Below are positions 9,635-19,279 of a stretch of 64,000 bases of DNA, in pieces. The DNA is from Photorhabdus caribbeanensis (lineage in GTDB: Bacteria > Pseudomonadota > Gammaproteobacteria > Enterobacterales > Enterobacteriaceae), in the NCBI RefSeq assembly GCF_018448885.1, contig NZ_RCWB01000016.1, positions 42,258 to 106,257 of the forward strand, given 5' to 3'. Below the pieces are notes generated by a model. The model worked only from the letters and a program-made list of their open reading frames with translations. It was not told the DNA's origin and ran no database searches. A program made the position numbers and the translations under genes. The stretch's first letter is position 1. Every line of letters starts with the position of its first letter.

Positions 9635-11149
9635 CTACAGCCTTTTGTTTGGCTGGCTTGAAGATAGTTGAGTGCGAATCTGCCCGGCAATGTTTTCTGC
9701 TTGGGGACCCAATACAACTTGAACACTCTGTTTACCTATTTTCAGGACGCCTTTTGCGCCTAATTGTTTTAACCGGTGTTCATCCAATTGTGTGTTGTCT
9801 TCAACGGTTAAGCGAAGACGGGTAATGCAGGCATCTACCGTACGAATGTTTTGTGCGCCGCCAAGAGCGGTAATGTAATGTTGGATAGCTTCGTTATCTT
9901 GGACGGCGGAAGTCGCTTGAGTTGTCTCTCCAATTTCGCGGCCTGGCGTACGTAAGTTAAAAATACGAATCATGAGGGTGAAACAGACAAAATACAGCAC
10001 AAAGAACAAGACGATTAATGGGATTAACAACCACGGCTTGGTTGCCAGACCCCAGCTCAATACAAGGTCAATTAATCCGGCAGAGAATCCAAAGCCATGC
10101 AGAATACCCAATGAATTGACGATAACCATGCTAACGCCAGCCAATATTGCATGCAGAACATATAAAGCGGGCGCCAGGAATAGGAATGAGAATTCTATTG
10201 GTTCAGTTATACCGGTTAAGAATGCTGTCAAAGCGACGGAGAATAGCATCCCGCCAATCTGAGGACGACGTTCCTTTGGTGCTGCGAAATACATTGCCAG
10301 TGCTGCGCCGGGCAAACCGCCCATAAAGATGGGATAAGCCCAGGCCATGTAAACTCCGGCATGTGGATCGCCGGCAAAGAAACGGTTCAAGTCGCCGCGG
10401 CTCATATCGGTGGCGATTTGGGTAATAGTTGAGCCATCAATGCCTGGAATCGCTGCGCCGATGGACAGAGAACGGGCAACATCCGGCGCCAGGCAGATAT
10501 TATGTACAGAACTGGCTAAGTCATAAGTAATTTTCAGACAGTCACCCAGACTAAACCAGAAAACAGAGTGCAGAATATAGTGCAAACCAAATGGAATGAG
10601 AGAGCGGTTAAGTACGCCATAAGTAAACCATCCGACCATGCCGCTTTTTGATACTAACAGGCTGAAAGAATCAATCCCATGCTGGACATATGGCCAGACA
10701 TAGCCGCATATCCATGCAATGAACAGACAGATAATGCCTGTCATGATAGGGACTAATCGCTTGCCTGCGAAGAAAGCAAGAAACTCTGGCAAGCGCGTAT
10801 CTGAAAAACGGTTGTAGCAATGACCGGCAACGATACCCGCGATAATGCCGGCGAAAAAAGACATATTGATAGTTGAGTCTATGACTGATGTGGCTTTAGT
10901 GAGTACTAAAAAGCCAACTACGCCTGCCAATGCAGCAGCGCCAGCATTATCTTTTGCTAAACCCACTGCGATACCTAATGCAAATAGTAGTGGGAGATTT
11001 TCGAAAATACCACCGCCAGCACTGGCGATGAAAGGAATATTAAATACGTCGGGTTGGCCGAAACGTAGCAAAAGCGCAGCGACGGGAAGCGTGGCAATGG
11101 GAAGCATCAATGCTTTTCCCAATCGCTGCAAGTAGTTGAATATACCCAT
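9635..11149 (-). CDS. nagE: N-acetylglucosamine PTS permease, EIICB (no EIIA domain)
   Basis: This membrane permease imports and phosphorylates GlcNAc. The first ~385 residues are a hydrophobic EIIC domain (opens MGIFNYLQRLGKALMLPIA and includes GIDGSTITQIATDM and TGITEPIEFSFLFLAP). The EIIB domain follows with the phosphocysteine in VDACITRLRL near residue 437. The protein stops at residue 504 after EIIB, whereas E. coli NagE (about 648 residues) continues into an EIIA domain. Phosphate must therefore come from a separate EIIA such as Crr, as for PtsG. The gene is codirectional with nagB, not divergent as in E. coli. A candidate NagC operator lies about 70 bases upstream. Confidence 0.93.
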   Translation of the reverse strand: MGIFNYLQRLGKALMLPIATLPVAALLLRFGQPDVFNIPFIASAGGGIFENLPLLFALGIAVGLAKDNAGAAALAGVVGFLVLTKATSVIDSTINMSFFAGIIAGIVAGHCYNRFSDTRLPEFLAFFAGKRLVPIMTGIICLFIAWICGYVWPYVQHGIDSFSLLVSKSGMVGWFTYGVLNRSLIPFGLHYILHSVFWFSLGDCLKITYDLASSVHNICLAPDVARSLSIGAAIPGIDGSTITQIATDMSRGDLNRFFAGDPHAGVYMAWAYPIFMGGLPGAALAMYFAAPKERRPQIGGMLFSVALTAFLTGITEPIEFSFLFLAPALYVLHAILAGVSMVIVNSLGILHGFGFSAGLIDLVLSWGLATKPWLLIPLIVLFFVLYFVCFTLMIRIFNLRTPGREIGETTQATSAVQDNEAIQHYITALGGAQNIRTVDACITRLRLTVEDNTQLDEHRLKQLGAKGVLKIGKQSVQVVLGPQAENIAGQIRTQLSSSQPNKRL

Positions 11150-11216
11150 AATGCTTACCTTAGTTGTAGGATGTTTTATTGAAAAAATAGCTCGCTATGA
11201 ACAACAGCAATACAAC

Positions 11217-11237
11217 TTATTTTTAGTCGAAAAATAA
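11217..11237 (-). promoter_or_regulatory. Candidate NagC operator upstream of nagE
   Basis: A perfect 21-base palindrome, TTATTTTT-AGTCG-AAAAATAA, about 70 bases upstream of nagE. Length, AT arms and a GC-containing centre fit NagC/Mlc-type sites. A partial CRP-like half site (TTGTGATCACT) lies about 30 bases further upstream. The rest of the 342-base gap to the glycosyltransferase gene is AT-rich with no other gene seen. Confidence 0.55.
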
Positions 11238-11491
11238 TAAAAAGCTACACATAAATGAGTAATTGTGATCACTGTAGCGATATTGTTTAAAATTGCATAA
11301 ATTAAGCCATGTGTAGTAAATGGATTTAAATTTTCAATTTAATTAACATTGTGATTTATTTGATTTTATGGCTTTTAGCTATCGAAATAGATTGAATGAC
11401 ATAAAACTTGATTATGAAAAACAGATAAATTTATAAGGTTTTATGAATGGGCACTTGTATGTGCCCATTGATTTAATGAATAGTTTAAGTG

Positions 11492-12790
11492 TTATGATAG
11501 GCGCTCAGAGGCGGAGTTTGGGTTTGACATATAACTTATCGAGATTTCTTCCCATGCTTTTTCCATACTGTCTTCGAAGCGTGCTTTTGAAATTAAAGAG
11601 CTTATGTATTGTAACTGATGACTAGTGGTGAATAGATTTCTTTCGTATATTGATATTATTTTCTCAGTAAGAGAATCTATATTATAGATAAATTTATACT
11701 CTGAAGAAAAATAAGAAGCTGCTTCAACTAAATTTAAATTGGGTAAGATTGTGCATACGCCATTTAGTGCAGCCTCTAATGGTGTAATGCCAAGGGTTTC
11801 ATAGCGTGATGTACATACAAAAATAGACTTATTTTTTATTTTATTGAAAACGCCGAGTAACTCCGTTTGGGATAATTTATGTGATATAAAAAACTGTGAC
11901 TGATATCTGGGGGGAACCATAGATATCAGTTTATTCCTTCTGGTATTTTTGTTCTCTTCATCACCTGCAATGAAAATTTTAATGGGAATACCTTTATCCA
12001 GTAAAATAGTTGCTGAATTGATTAATAGTTCTATATTTTTAAAATAATCTAATCTGGCTACCGCAGTAAATAACAATAATTCATTTTTATTAGTTTTGAT
12101 AAAATTATGAATATATTTATTTTCTATGTTCAATTCAGTGTTTTCTTCAAGGAAAATGGGTGGGCTAATTTTTTTGATATTGTCTGGTTTTATTCCTTTT
12201 TTGAGTAAGAAATCACCTTGTAATTTTGAATGCTGGAAAACAAAATATTTTTTATCGATTAATATTTCAATCCCTTTTATTTGTTGAATATTAAGGTGTT
12301 GAGCTTTATTTTTATTTTCAAAAGCATCATATGTCTTTTCCAGAGAATAGTGTTGCTGAAAGTCTTCTACGAAAGGGCCATGATGTGTTACACAACAAGG
12401 TACATGGGGAGGGTGATAGGATAAGAGTGTGTCTGTTTGGTAATAAACTATTGCAGGAACTATCTGATCATTTTTTATTGATAATATTGAAATACATTTT
12501 TCTAGCATATTTCTTATATCTGAAATTTCTATAGAGAAATTAAAAAAGATATTTATACATTTTATACCTTTAATTATACCTTCATTTATTTTAGGTGAGA
12601 TTAATGATTCATCTCTTTTGTAGAGTATAAAGCCAGAAAGTAAGTTTCTTTTTATAAAGTAATCAGCGACTTTTAGTGCGAATGATGTCGCTCCAACTTT
12701 AAAACCAGAACGATAATCATTTGATATGTAGTTGCCATTAATGACTATTATTGCTGGTGCTATTTTTTGGCTTGATATGATATTTATCAT
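11492..12790 (-). CDS. GT4-type (GT-B fold) glycosyltransferase
   Basis: The protein has 432 residues. The C-terminal half has the group 1 (GT4) signature: a RLDYFKNIELLINSA strand-helix, IKIFIAGDEENK, and the EX7E motif in SRYETLGITPLEAALNG near residue 345 that contacts the nucleotide-sugar. The N-terminal half (GFKVGATSFALKVADYF) resembles acceptor-binding domains. The sugar and acceptor cannot be told. It stands alone between nagE and glnS, where E. coli has no such gene, and its codons are markedly more AT-rich than the neighbours, suggesting acquisition. It may modify a surface glycan, lipid or small molecule. Confidence 0.8.
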   Translation of the reverse strand: MINIISSQKIAPAIIVINGNYISNDYRSGFKVGATSFALKVADYFIKRNLLSGFILYKRDESLISPKINEGIIKGIKCINIFFNFSIEISDIRNMLEKCISILSIKNDQIVPAIVYYQTDTLLSYHPPHVPCCVTHHGPFVEDFQQHYSLEKTYDAFENKNKAQHLNIQQIKGIEILIDKKYFVFQHSKLQGDFLLKKGIKPDNIKKISPPIFLEENTELNIENKYIHNFIKTNKNELLLFTAVARLDYFKNIELLINSATILLDKGIPIKIFIAGDEENKNTRRNKLISMVPPRYQSQFFISHKLSQTELLGVFNKIKNKSIFVCTSRYETLGITPLEAALNGVCTILPNLNLVEAASYFSSEYKFIYNIDSLTEKIISIYERNLFTTSHQLQYISSLISKARFEDSMEKAWEEISISYMSNPNSASERLS

Positions 12791-13509
12791 TTTTATTTCC
12801 CTTAGGGTATTTTTTTAAATAAGTAAAATTATTGAATGTTGTTTTCATGTATTAATTTTTTAGTTTAATATATAGAATGATTAGAATTGATTAAGTGTAT
12901 CATGTTATACCTGGATAGTATTATTACAGATAAGATACTTGATAATATTATTACCTTAATAATAAATTGCAAAGTGTTTTATTGTTTATTTACGGCGATT
13001 TAAACATTAAAATGCGTGTACGTAACGTAACCCTTTATTATGCTTTAGTTTATTTCACTGGCCTGATTACAAATTTATTATCAAAAAAACACCCATTAGA
13101 ATAGTTGTGTGATTTAAATGAAATCATGGTGGTGAAATACCTGAATTATCACATTGATGATGAGATTAATTCATTGTTATTATGGGTTTTTATATATAAA
13201 AATTTAAATTAGAATATTATTAATAGTGTTTCAATCATAAATTTGATATGTATAATTATTTTTTATATTTACAGAGTGTAAATATCAATTGATAGGTAAT
13301 TTAGAAATTTAAAATATAGATTTATATTCATTTTATCAAATGGTTATTTATGATAAATATAGTGTCAATTATTTATTCTTTAAAATTGGTGGAGGGGTAT
13401 TTGATAATATTTTTTATGGTTAAATGAAATATTGATTGAGAACAATTTCATTAGTTATTTCATATCGTAAATGACTCAATGCTCCTTCGTTTTCATGGAT
13501 AATTATAAA
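12791..13509. other. AT-rich intergenic region, no gene seen
   Basis: About 720 bases of very AT-rich sequence between the glycosyltransferase start and an ERIC element. No frame with coding character or RNA motif was recognised. It probably contains the glycosyltransferase promoter. Confidence 0.6.
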
Positions 13510-13626
13510 TATGCCCTATGGATTTCAAGATGTATCGCGGCGGCAAGGGAGTGAATCCCCGGAACTATGTTACCGGGGTGAGCGAGTGCAGCCAACAAAG
13601 AGGCAACTTGAAAGATGACGGGTATA
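13510..13626 (+). repeat. ERIC element, internally shortened
   Basis: It begins with TATGCCCTATGGATTTCAAG and ends with CAACTTGAAAGATGACGGG then TATA, with the ERIC core GTGAATCCCC...CCGGGGTGAGCGAG. At 117 bases it is about 10 shorter than the full-length copy at 60316-60442; the deletion falls in the central loop. The remaining ~300 bases to glnS hold no gene. Confidence 0.9.
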
Positions 13627-13931
13627 AATGTGCTGTATTGTTGACTATGCTATTGTTGAATGTTTTTTCGACATCAAGAAAGATCTATTCGTAACTGTTT
13701 GTTATATATAAGATTGTAGAGGCATGGATAAGTGAGTTTGGATTGTTAAGTATCATGCTTATTTTTCAGTAGAAAATTATGAAAACAGCTCCTTTTCGAC
13801 AAAGAGTCGTTTTTTCGCTCCAACTTTGCACGGAATCGCCATTTTACATGAACAAACGGTTGTTTCTCAGCACTGCTTGTTGGATTATAGGCGGTTATGT
13901 GACGCGTTTTTGCATTATTGAGGTATAAGAA

Positions 13932-15599
13932 ATGAGTGAGGCAGACGCCCGCCCGACAAACTTTATTCGTCAGATAATTGACGAAGATTTGGCAACTGGT
14001 AAACATCCATCGGTACATACTCGCTTTCCGCCTGAGCCCAATGGTTATCTGCATATTGGTCATGCAAAATCTATCTGCTTGAACTTTGGTGTTGCAAAAG
14101 ACTATCAGGGCCAGTGTAACCTGCGCTTTGATGATACCAACCCAGTTAAGGAAGATGTTGAATACGTCGATTCTATTAAAAATGACGTTCAGTGGTTAGG
14201 TTTTGAGTGGAGTGGCGATATTCGCTACTCTTCTAATTATTTCGATACGCTGTATCAATATGCTATTGAATTGATCAACAAAGGTCTGGCTTATGTTGAT
14301 CAATTGAGTCCTGAAGAGATCCGTGAATATCGTGGCACGTTGAAAGAGCCGGGTAAAAACAGTCCATACCGTGACCGCAGTGTTGAAGAAAACTTAGTGT
14401 TGTTCGAAAAAATGCGTGCCGGGGAATTTGACGAAGGTAAAGCTTGTCTGCGTGCCAAAATTGATATGGCATCACCTTTCATTGTGATGCGTGATCCAGT
14501 TTTGTACCGTATTAAATTTGCGGAACATCATCAGTGTGGTGACAAATGGTGCATCTACCCAATGTACGATTTTACTCACTGTATCTCTGATGCGCTTGAA
14601 GGTATTACCCATTCGCTGTGTACGCTGGAGTTCCAGGATAACCGCCGCCTGTACGACTGGGTGCTGGAAAACATCACTATTGATTGTCACCCGCGTCAGT
14701 ATGAATTCTCGCGTTTGAATCTTGAATACACGGTTATGTCTAAGCGTAAGCTGAATCTGCTGGTGGTGGATAAGATTGTTGAAGGTTGGGATGATCCCCG
14801 TATGCCAACGATCTCAGGCTTGCGTCGTCGTGGTTATACTGCCGCGTCTATCCGTGAATTCTGTCGTCGTATTGGTGTCACCAAGCAGGACAACAATGTG
14901 GAAATGGCAGCATTGGAATCTTGCATTCGTGATGATCTGAACGAAAATGCCCCTCGCGCAATGGCTGTTCTCGATCCGGTCAGATTAGTGATCGAAAATA
15001 GGCCAGAAGGGGAGCAGATTTTGAGCATGCCTAATCATCCGAACAAACCGGAGATGGGCAGCCGCGAAGTGCCATTTAGCCGTGAGGTTTATATTGACCG
15101 AGCAGATTTCCGTGAAGAAGCAAACCGTCAATATAAGCGTCTGGTATTGGGTAAAGAAGTCCGTCTGCGTAACGCTTATATCATTAAAGCGGAGCGCGTT
15201 GAGAAAGATGCTGACGATAATATCACGACAATCTATTGCAGCTACGACGATCAAACGTTGAATAAAGATCCAGCGGATGGTCGGAAAGTGAAAGGTGTTA
15301 TTCATTGGGTTAGCGCGGCTCATGCGGTTCCTGCGGAATTCCGGCTGTATGATCGTCTGTTCAGCGTACCGAACCCAGGTGCGGAAGATGATTTTCTGGC
15401 GACAATTAACCCAGAGTCACTGGTGATCCGTCAGGGCTTTGCTGAGCCAAGTTTAGCTGATGCTAAACCAGAACAAACTTATCAGTTTGAGCGTGAAGGT
15501 TATTTCTGCGCTGATAGTTGTCATTCCAGTGCAGAAAATTTGGTATTTAACCGTACCGTTGGTCTGCGTGATACCTGGGCAAAAATTTCTCAGGATTAA
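13932..15599 (+). CDS. glnS: GlnS, glutaminyl-tRNA synthetase
   Basis: This 555-residue class I synthetase charges tRNA-Gln. It shows the HIGH-type motif in [15 protein letters not shown] near residue 34 and the KMSKS-type motif VMSKRK near residue 270. The C-terminal beta-barrel anticodon-binding domains occupy roughly residues 340-550. Length matches E. coli (554). Start ATG is preceded by GAGG at 13919-13922. It is the neighbour of nagE in E. coli too, but here separated by a glycosyltransferase and an inverted nagE. Confidence 0.98.
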   Translation: MSEADARPTNFIRQIIDEDLATGKHPSVHTRFPPEPNGYLHIGHAKSICLNFGVAKDYQGQCNLRFDDTNPVKEDVEYVDSIKNDVQWLGFEWSGDIRYSSNYFDTLYQYAIELINKGLAYVDQLSPEEIREYRGTLKEPGKNSPYRDRSVEENLVLFEKMRAGEFDEGKACLRAKIDMASPFIVMRDPVLYRIKFAEHHQCGDKWCIYPMYDFTHCISDALEGITHSLCTLEFQDNRRLYDWVLENITIDCHPRQYEFSRLNLEYTVMSKRKLNLLVVDKIVEGWDDPRMPTISGLRRRGYTAASIREFCRRIGVTKQDNNVEMAALESCIRDDLNENAPRAMAVLDPVRLVIENRPEGEQILSMPNHPNKPEMGSREVPFSREVYIDRADFREEANRQYKRLVLGKEVRLRNAYIIKAERVEKDADDNITTIYCSYDDQTLNKDPADGRKVKGVIHWVSAAHAVPAEFRLYDRLFSVPNPGAEDDFLATINPESLVIRQGFAEPSLADAKPEQTYQFEREGYFCADSCHSSAENLVFNRTVGLRDTWAKISQD

Positions 15600-15608
15600 T
15601 TAAGATCG

Positions 15609-15664
15609 TGAACTGTACCTCATAAGTTGGACACTTAAATCCAGCCGTTGAGGTACAGTTTTTT
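15609..15664 (+). terminator. Large hairpin after glnS; terminator and IS-end-like sequence
   Basis: AACTGTACCTCA (15611-15622) pairs perfectly with TGAGGTACAGTT (15649-15660), a 12-bp stem with a 26-base loop, followed by TTTT. It begins 10 bases after the glnS stop and can act as a terminator. The left arm, TGAACTGTACCTCATAAGTT, resembles the end of the 55-bp inverted repeat at 63860-63914, so it probably descends from an insertion-sequence end. Confidence 0.6.
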
Positions 15665-15700
15665 GAGCCTAAATTTGTCATTGCTAAAGAAGGTTAAGTT

Positions 15701-15733
15701 ATGGGTAAACCAGTTATCGGGATTACAGAATAA
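15701..15733 (+). pseudogene. Ten-codon ORF, possibly a truncated gene start
   Basis: ATG at 15701 with AAGG eight bases upstream opens MGKPVIGITE and then stops. This resembles the start of class-I glutamine amidotransferase-type hydrolases (M-x-PVIGIT), but ten residues are too few to assign it. It directly follows the IS-end-like hairpin. Confidence 0.25.
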
Positions 15734-15857
15734 AATCAAAAATATCAATTCATTATGTAATTATTATATGTGGTTATTATAAACATGGTTATTAATAGGC
15801 GTAGTTATTATAATCATTCTCATACATAAACGCCTCTATAACTTGTTGATAAATATT

Positions 15858-16751
15858 TTATTTCTCTTTTGGGAATAAATTATCTGCCATGAAATCGACA
15901 AAAGCTCTGACTTTAGGTAATACCCAACGGTTAGATGGCCAGAGAACCCGGAAGGTGCTCGAAGTACCCGCCCACTTATCCAGAATGGTTAACAATTCAC
16001 CGTTAGACAAGGCTTGTTTAACGGTAAAATCAGGCAAACAGGCGATGCCGTGACCTTGGATCGCCATGTGTAGCAATGTTTCGACATGATTGCTGGTTAT
16101 CTTTGCTTGGAGATGAATGTCTACTTCGGATGTTCCTGAGCGCAAAGGCCATTTTTCCAACAGGCCGGTAGTTGGAAAACGGTGCATCAAGCAGGCGTGG
16201 TGTAATAACTCTCCGGGATGTGATGGCTTACCGTGTTGTGCAAAGTAGCTTGGAGCGCCAACGTAGACAAGACGGCTAGACCCTATACGTTTATTCATGA
16301 GTCGTGAATCGTTGAGTTCTCCAGTGCGAACCACAGCATCGAACCCTTCATCGATAACATCAACTAATCGATCACTAAAATCCAGTTCTAGCTCTATCTG
16401 TGGGTAACAAGTGGCAAAAGCAGATAATACGGGTAACATCAGGCTGCTGAGTGATGGCAAACTCACTCTCAGGCGGCCTTGAGGGGCAGAGATGGAGCTT
16501 AATAGCTCATGTTCCGCAGTGGAAATTTCGTCCAGAATACGTTTGCAGCGCTCAAGGAACAATGAGCCTTCAGCCGTCAAACTGACACTACGAGTGCTAC
16601 GTTGGAGCAGGCGGACACCTAATTTCTCTTCTAAGCGGGAGATGCTTTTGCTAACAGATGAAGGAGAGAGTCCGAGTTGCCGGGCTGCCGTTGCGAAGCT
16701 ACGAGCTTCGGCTACATGGATGAAGATTATAAATCCACTCAAATTATTCAT
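15858..16751 (-). CDS. LysR-family transcriptional regulator
   Basis: The protein has 297 residues, typical of the family. The N-terminal winged helix-turn-helix is clear (FATAARQLGLSPSSVSKSIS, residues ~18-37, then RLEEKLGVRLLQRSTRSVSLT). Residues ~90-295 form the periplasmic-binding-protein-like effector domain. It is similar in style to the YhjC/DsdC-like group that pairs with efflux or oxidoreductase genes, but no target is obvious. The facing oxidase gene at 17198 is divergent and 446 bases away. Confidence 0.9.
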   Translation of the reverse strand: MNNLSGFIIFIHVAEARSFATAARQLGLSPSSVSKSISRLEEKLGVRLLQRSTRSVSLTAEGSLFLERCKRILDEISTAEHELLSSISAPQGRLRVSLPSLSSLMLPVLSAFATCYPQIELELDFSDRLVDVIDEGFDAVVRTGELNDSRLMNKRIGSSRLVYVGAPSYFAQHGKPSHPGELLHHACLMHRFPTTGLLEKWPLRSGTSEVDIHLQAKITSNHVETLLHMAIQGHGIACLPDFTVKQALSNGELLTILDKWAGTSSTFRVLWPSNRWVLPKVRAFVDFMADNLFPKEK

Positions 16752-17197
16752 TTGGCCTCCTGGAATTTTTTTAGGTCATCATTGGTGACAAGAAAGTCAC
16801 TTCAGAAGTGATTTTAGGTCTATTTATCCACTATTAGCGAATCTGTAGTATGAAATAAAATTCATTTTGTTTTCGCTGCCATATAGCGATGAACCGCACA
16901 TATTTAAAGTTGAAAATCGAAATGGTCATGAAAACCAAAATGGATAACGGGACAAGTGTAAATAAAATTGCGCTCGTCTTGTTTTATGGCCGTAGCTATC
17001 CCTTTGAATATGGTGCGTAATGGAAGCACATTAGAGCAAGGTTGGGCCAATTAACATCTATTTCTTACCTACGGCATTGCAACAATCTGTGTTAACAGAT
17101 TGATAGAGTTACATAAATATAGAACGACTATTTTTGGCTTGAGAAGAGTCTATATATTATCTATTTCATCGGTTGAATGTTACTAAAAAGGTTTATT
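16752..17197. other. Divergent intergenic region, no gene seen
   Basis: 446 bases between the LysR gene and the diiron oxidase gene. It should hold both promoters. A short frame around 16990-17055 did not extend in either direction and carries no recognised motif. Confidence 0.5.
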
Positions 17198-17962
17198 ATG
17201 GAACTTGCTATCAACACTCAAAACGAACTTAAAAAAGAAACCGGTTATTTTCTATCTCCACTGTGGGAAGACGTTTTCTCTAAAGAGCTATTGGAGGAGC
17301 TTAATTCGAATATATTTCTGGTGGCTTGCCGTTCTGGACAAGTGGACCAGAGTTTATTAAGAAAGTTTATGATCCAGCACCATTACTATTCACAATATTT
17401 CACTCGCTATCTCTGTTCATTGATGGGAGGTTTAGCAGACCAAAAAGATTTTGTGTTGCTTTCTCACAATTTATTGGAAGAGCTAACAGGAACCGATGCT
17501 GCAAAGATATCTCACGCAGAGTTATACAAAAAGGCGATGGCAGCTATTAACGCTGTTCCTAAAAGTGACCCGATTCTTAACAGTACTCAGCAACTGATTA
17601 ATGCCATGTTTCGCCACTGCCGCAGTGATGATTCTCTAAGAGGGCTTGCGGCCCTGTGTTTAGGTGCTGAGGCGATCGTACCTTTGGTTTATGGCCCAAT
17701 TTTGGATGCCTTGCAATTTATAAAGGCGCCTGATGATGCATTGCATTTCTTTAGAATTCATGTTGAAGAGGATGAAGATCATGCCATTGCGATGAGAAAA
17801 ATTATTGATCGAATGGTTGAAGAGAAACCTTACCGTAGAGTGGATGTTATTGCAGTGGGTGAAGAAATGGTGCATTTTCGCATTGCGATGCTTAATGAGC
17901 TATATCAAAGTAATATCAGGGTAAATACAGATGTAACGACACTTTTATCCGAATGTGATTGA
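17198..17962 (+). CDS. Heme-oxygenase-fold diiron oxidase/oxygenase (TenA/PqqC-like)
   Basis: An upstream in-frame ATG exists at 17177, but the ATG at 17198 has AAAAGG eight bases before it and gives a 254-residue protein, so I prefer it. The pattern of metal-ligand positions fits the HDO (heme-oxygenase-like diiron) group: an E-rich helix with a downstream His (LLEELTGTDAAKISHAEL, residues ~92-109), a Glu in CLGAEAIVP, and a final HVEEDEDHAIAM helix with two His around acidic residues. Such enzymes oxidise amino acids, fatty acids or amines in small-molecule biosynthesis. The next frames downstream are gene remnants, then a cupin, so this is likely a survivor of a decayed biosynthetic cluster. 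Substrate unknown. Confidence 0.75.
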   Translation: MELAINTQNELKKETGYFLSPLWEDVFSKELLEELNSNIFLVACRSGQVDQSLLRKFMIQHHYYSQYFTRYLCSLMGGLADQKDFVLLSHNLLEELTGTDAAKISHAELYKKAMAAINAVPKSDPILNSTQQLINAMFRHCRSDDSLRGLAALCLGAEAIVPLVYGPILDALQFIKAPDDALHFFRIHVEEDEDHAIAMRKIIDRMVEEKPYRRVDVIAVGEEMVHFRIAMLNELYQSNIRVNTDVTTLLSECD

Positions 17963-18205
17963 GGTACTTTGCGTCATAATGACATGTACAGAAAAAGTAC
18001 TTGATTGGTTTCTAGTGATGAAATATCAGTATAAAGTGTTGATATATTTCTGGCGAAAGAGGCGATATAAACATTTGTGATCATATATAACGTAATAATT
18101 ATTGGATTGAATTCATATGATGTCAAAAACAAATTAGTTATTATCTATTCTATTGAATGGAAAGTTAATTTTAAATGTAAGGTTGTTGGACAACAAATTA
18201 TGTAG

Positions 18206-18382
18206 CTAATATTGGAAAAGGCTGAGAAGAAATACTATATTAGAGAATATGTGGTTGTTGCGAGTAGCTTTGATCAAATTTCTATGCAGACGATAGGTAA
18301 AATTCTGAAACGTAAGTTAAGGAGTATTCCTACTAAAGCTATTGATAAATATGAAATAAATAAAAAAGTTGATTCTTGTTGA
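18206..18382 (+). pseudogene. C-terminal remnant of an adenylate-forming (AMP-binding) ligase
   Basis: A frame bounded by stops reads YYIREYVVVASS and then TIGKILKRKLRS. The T-x-GKI-x-KRKLR pattern is the A10 motif containing the catalytic lysine at the C-terminus of acyl-CoA ligases and NRPS adenylation domains. No start codon, no N-terminal domain and stops on both sides show it is only a fragment. It lies 240 bases after the diiron oxidase gene. Confidence 0.6.
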
Positions 18383-18825
18383 ATCTTCCGATGTCTCTGA
18401 GTTTGAACGTATGGAGCGGTTCTTTAACATTCACAAAGATGTGTTCCCACCAACTCATTTTCAGCCCACCGGTATTTTTACTAAGAATTTAAGCTGCCTA
18501 TTTTTTGGAATTAGGTTACAGCGTAAAAGTTATTTTTGCCAGGATAGCATTAGAGGGATACTGTCCACATGCTGCTGATATTGGGGAAACGATGGACAAT
18601 ACCTCGTTTAGTATAATGCGATATAGGGTAAATAAATTCGTTTCTGTGGGAAATAGCGATATGTCTGAAATATTAGAAAATAGTGAAAATTTTGATGCCA
18701 TTTTCTTGAATTATAATCTTTTGTTTATTCTTGAAAGTGACTTTTTTCGAGAGGAAATTTATCGTATGCTTAATAATCCAGAAGATATAACATATAAATG
18801 TTTACTTAAGAAAGTAACAAAGTAA
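18360..18825 (+). pseudogene. Frameshifted gene remnant, ATP-grasp-like N-terminus possible
   Basis: One frame from 18360 reads KKLILVESSDVSEFERMERF and breaks near 18490; the next frame continues as AAYFLELGYSVKVIFAR to a stop at 18825. Joined, they form a continuous protein of about 150 residues broken by one frameshift, without a usable ATG. The LILVES and LGYSVKVIFAR pattern recalls the first strands of ATP-grasp ligases, but this is tentative. It follows the AMP-ligase remnant in the same direction. Confidence 0.4.
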
Positions 18826-19279
18826 GTATCTCAATTTTTAGGGAAAGAGGCTTGTAGGGTTTAGCTGTTAGGGAAATAAAATAGTGTTTAATGAATAATT
18901 AATAAATCATGATTGTAACTATTTTTTATATGAAAAGAGAAGATAAGGCGATAGTTCACAGATATACAAAAAATTTTTAACTGACATCTTGGGCTTGAAA
19001 TGTTTATTGCCATAAATTATTATTAAGGAGAATATATTTTGACTTAAGGAAATATTTCTGTATCACTCGTTGCCATTGTTATTGCTATTATGCGGAATGA
19101 TGCGGTTTGATTTTATTAAAAAATTTATCGATAATTTTTATGTAATTTATTGCACTTTTGTCAGAATTAATAGATACATAGACAGAAATGATGGCTAAGG
19201 TATTTGTAAGATAAAGTATTTCTGGTGTTATTTCAGAATGCAAATTTTACAATAAGCTACAATATTGGAGGTAATTATA
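18826..19279. other. AT-rich intergenic region upstream of the cupin gene
   Basis: About 450 bases of AT-rich sequence with stops in all frames. It may carry further decayed coding sequence and the cupin promoter. Nothing specific recognised. Confidence 0.5.

Noticed and set aside
13746..14063. 105-codon minus-strand ORF over the glnS start
   Set aside because: Overlaps the N-terminal coding region and promoter of glnS and has no protein-like pattern.
16990..17060. Short frame with transporter-like reading (AVAIPLNMVRNG)
   Set aside because: Only about 20 codons before a stop and no continuation in other frames; not enough to call a remnant.
18369..18578. Functional small protein on its own
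   Set aside because: It continues in another frame after a single frameshift and lacks an ATG and ribosome-binding site, so it is listed as part of a pseudogene.
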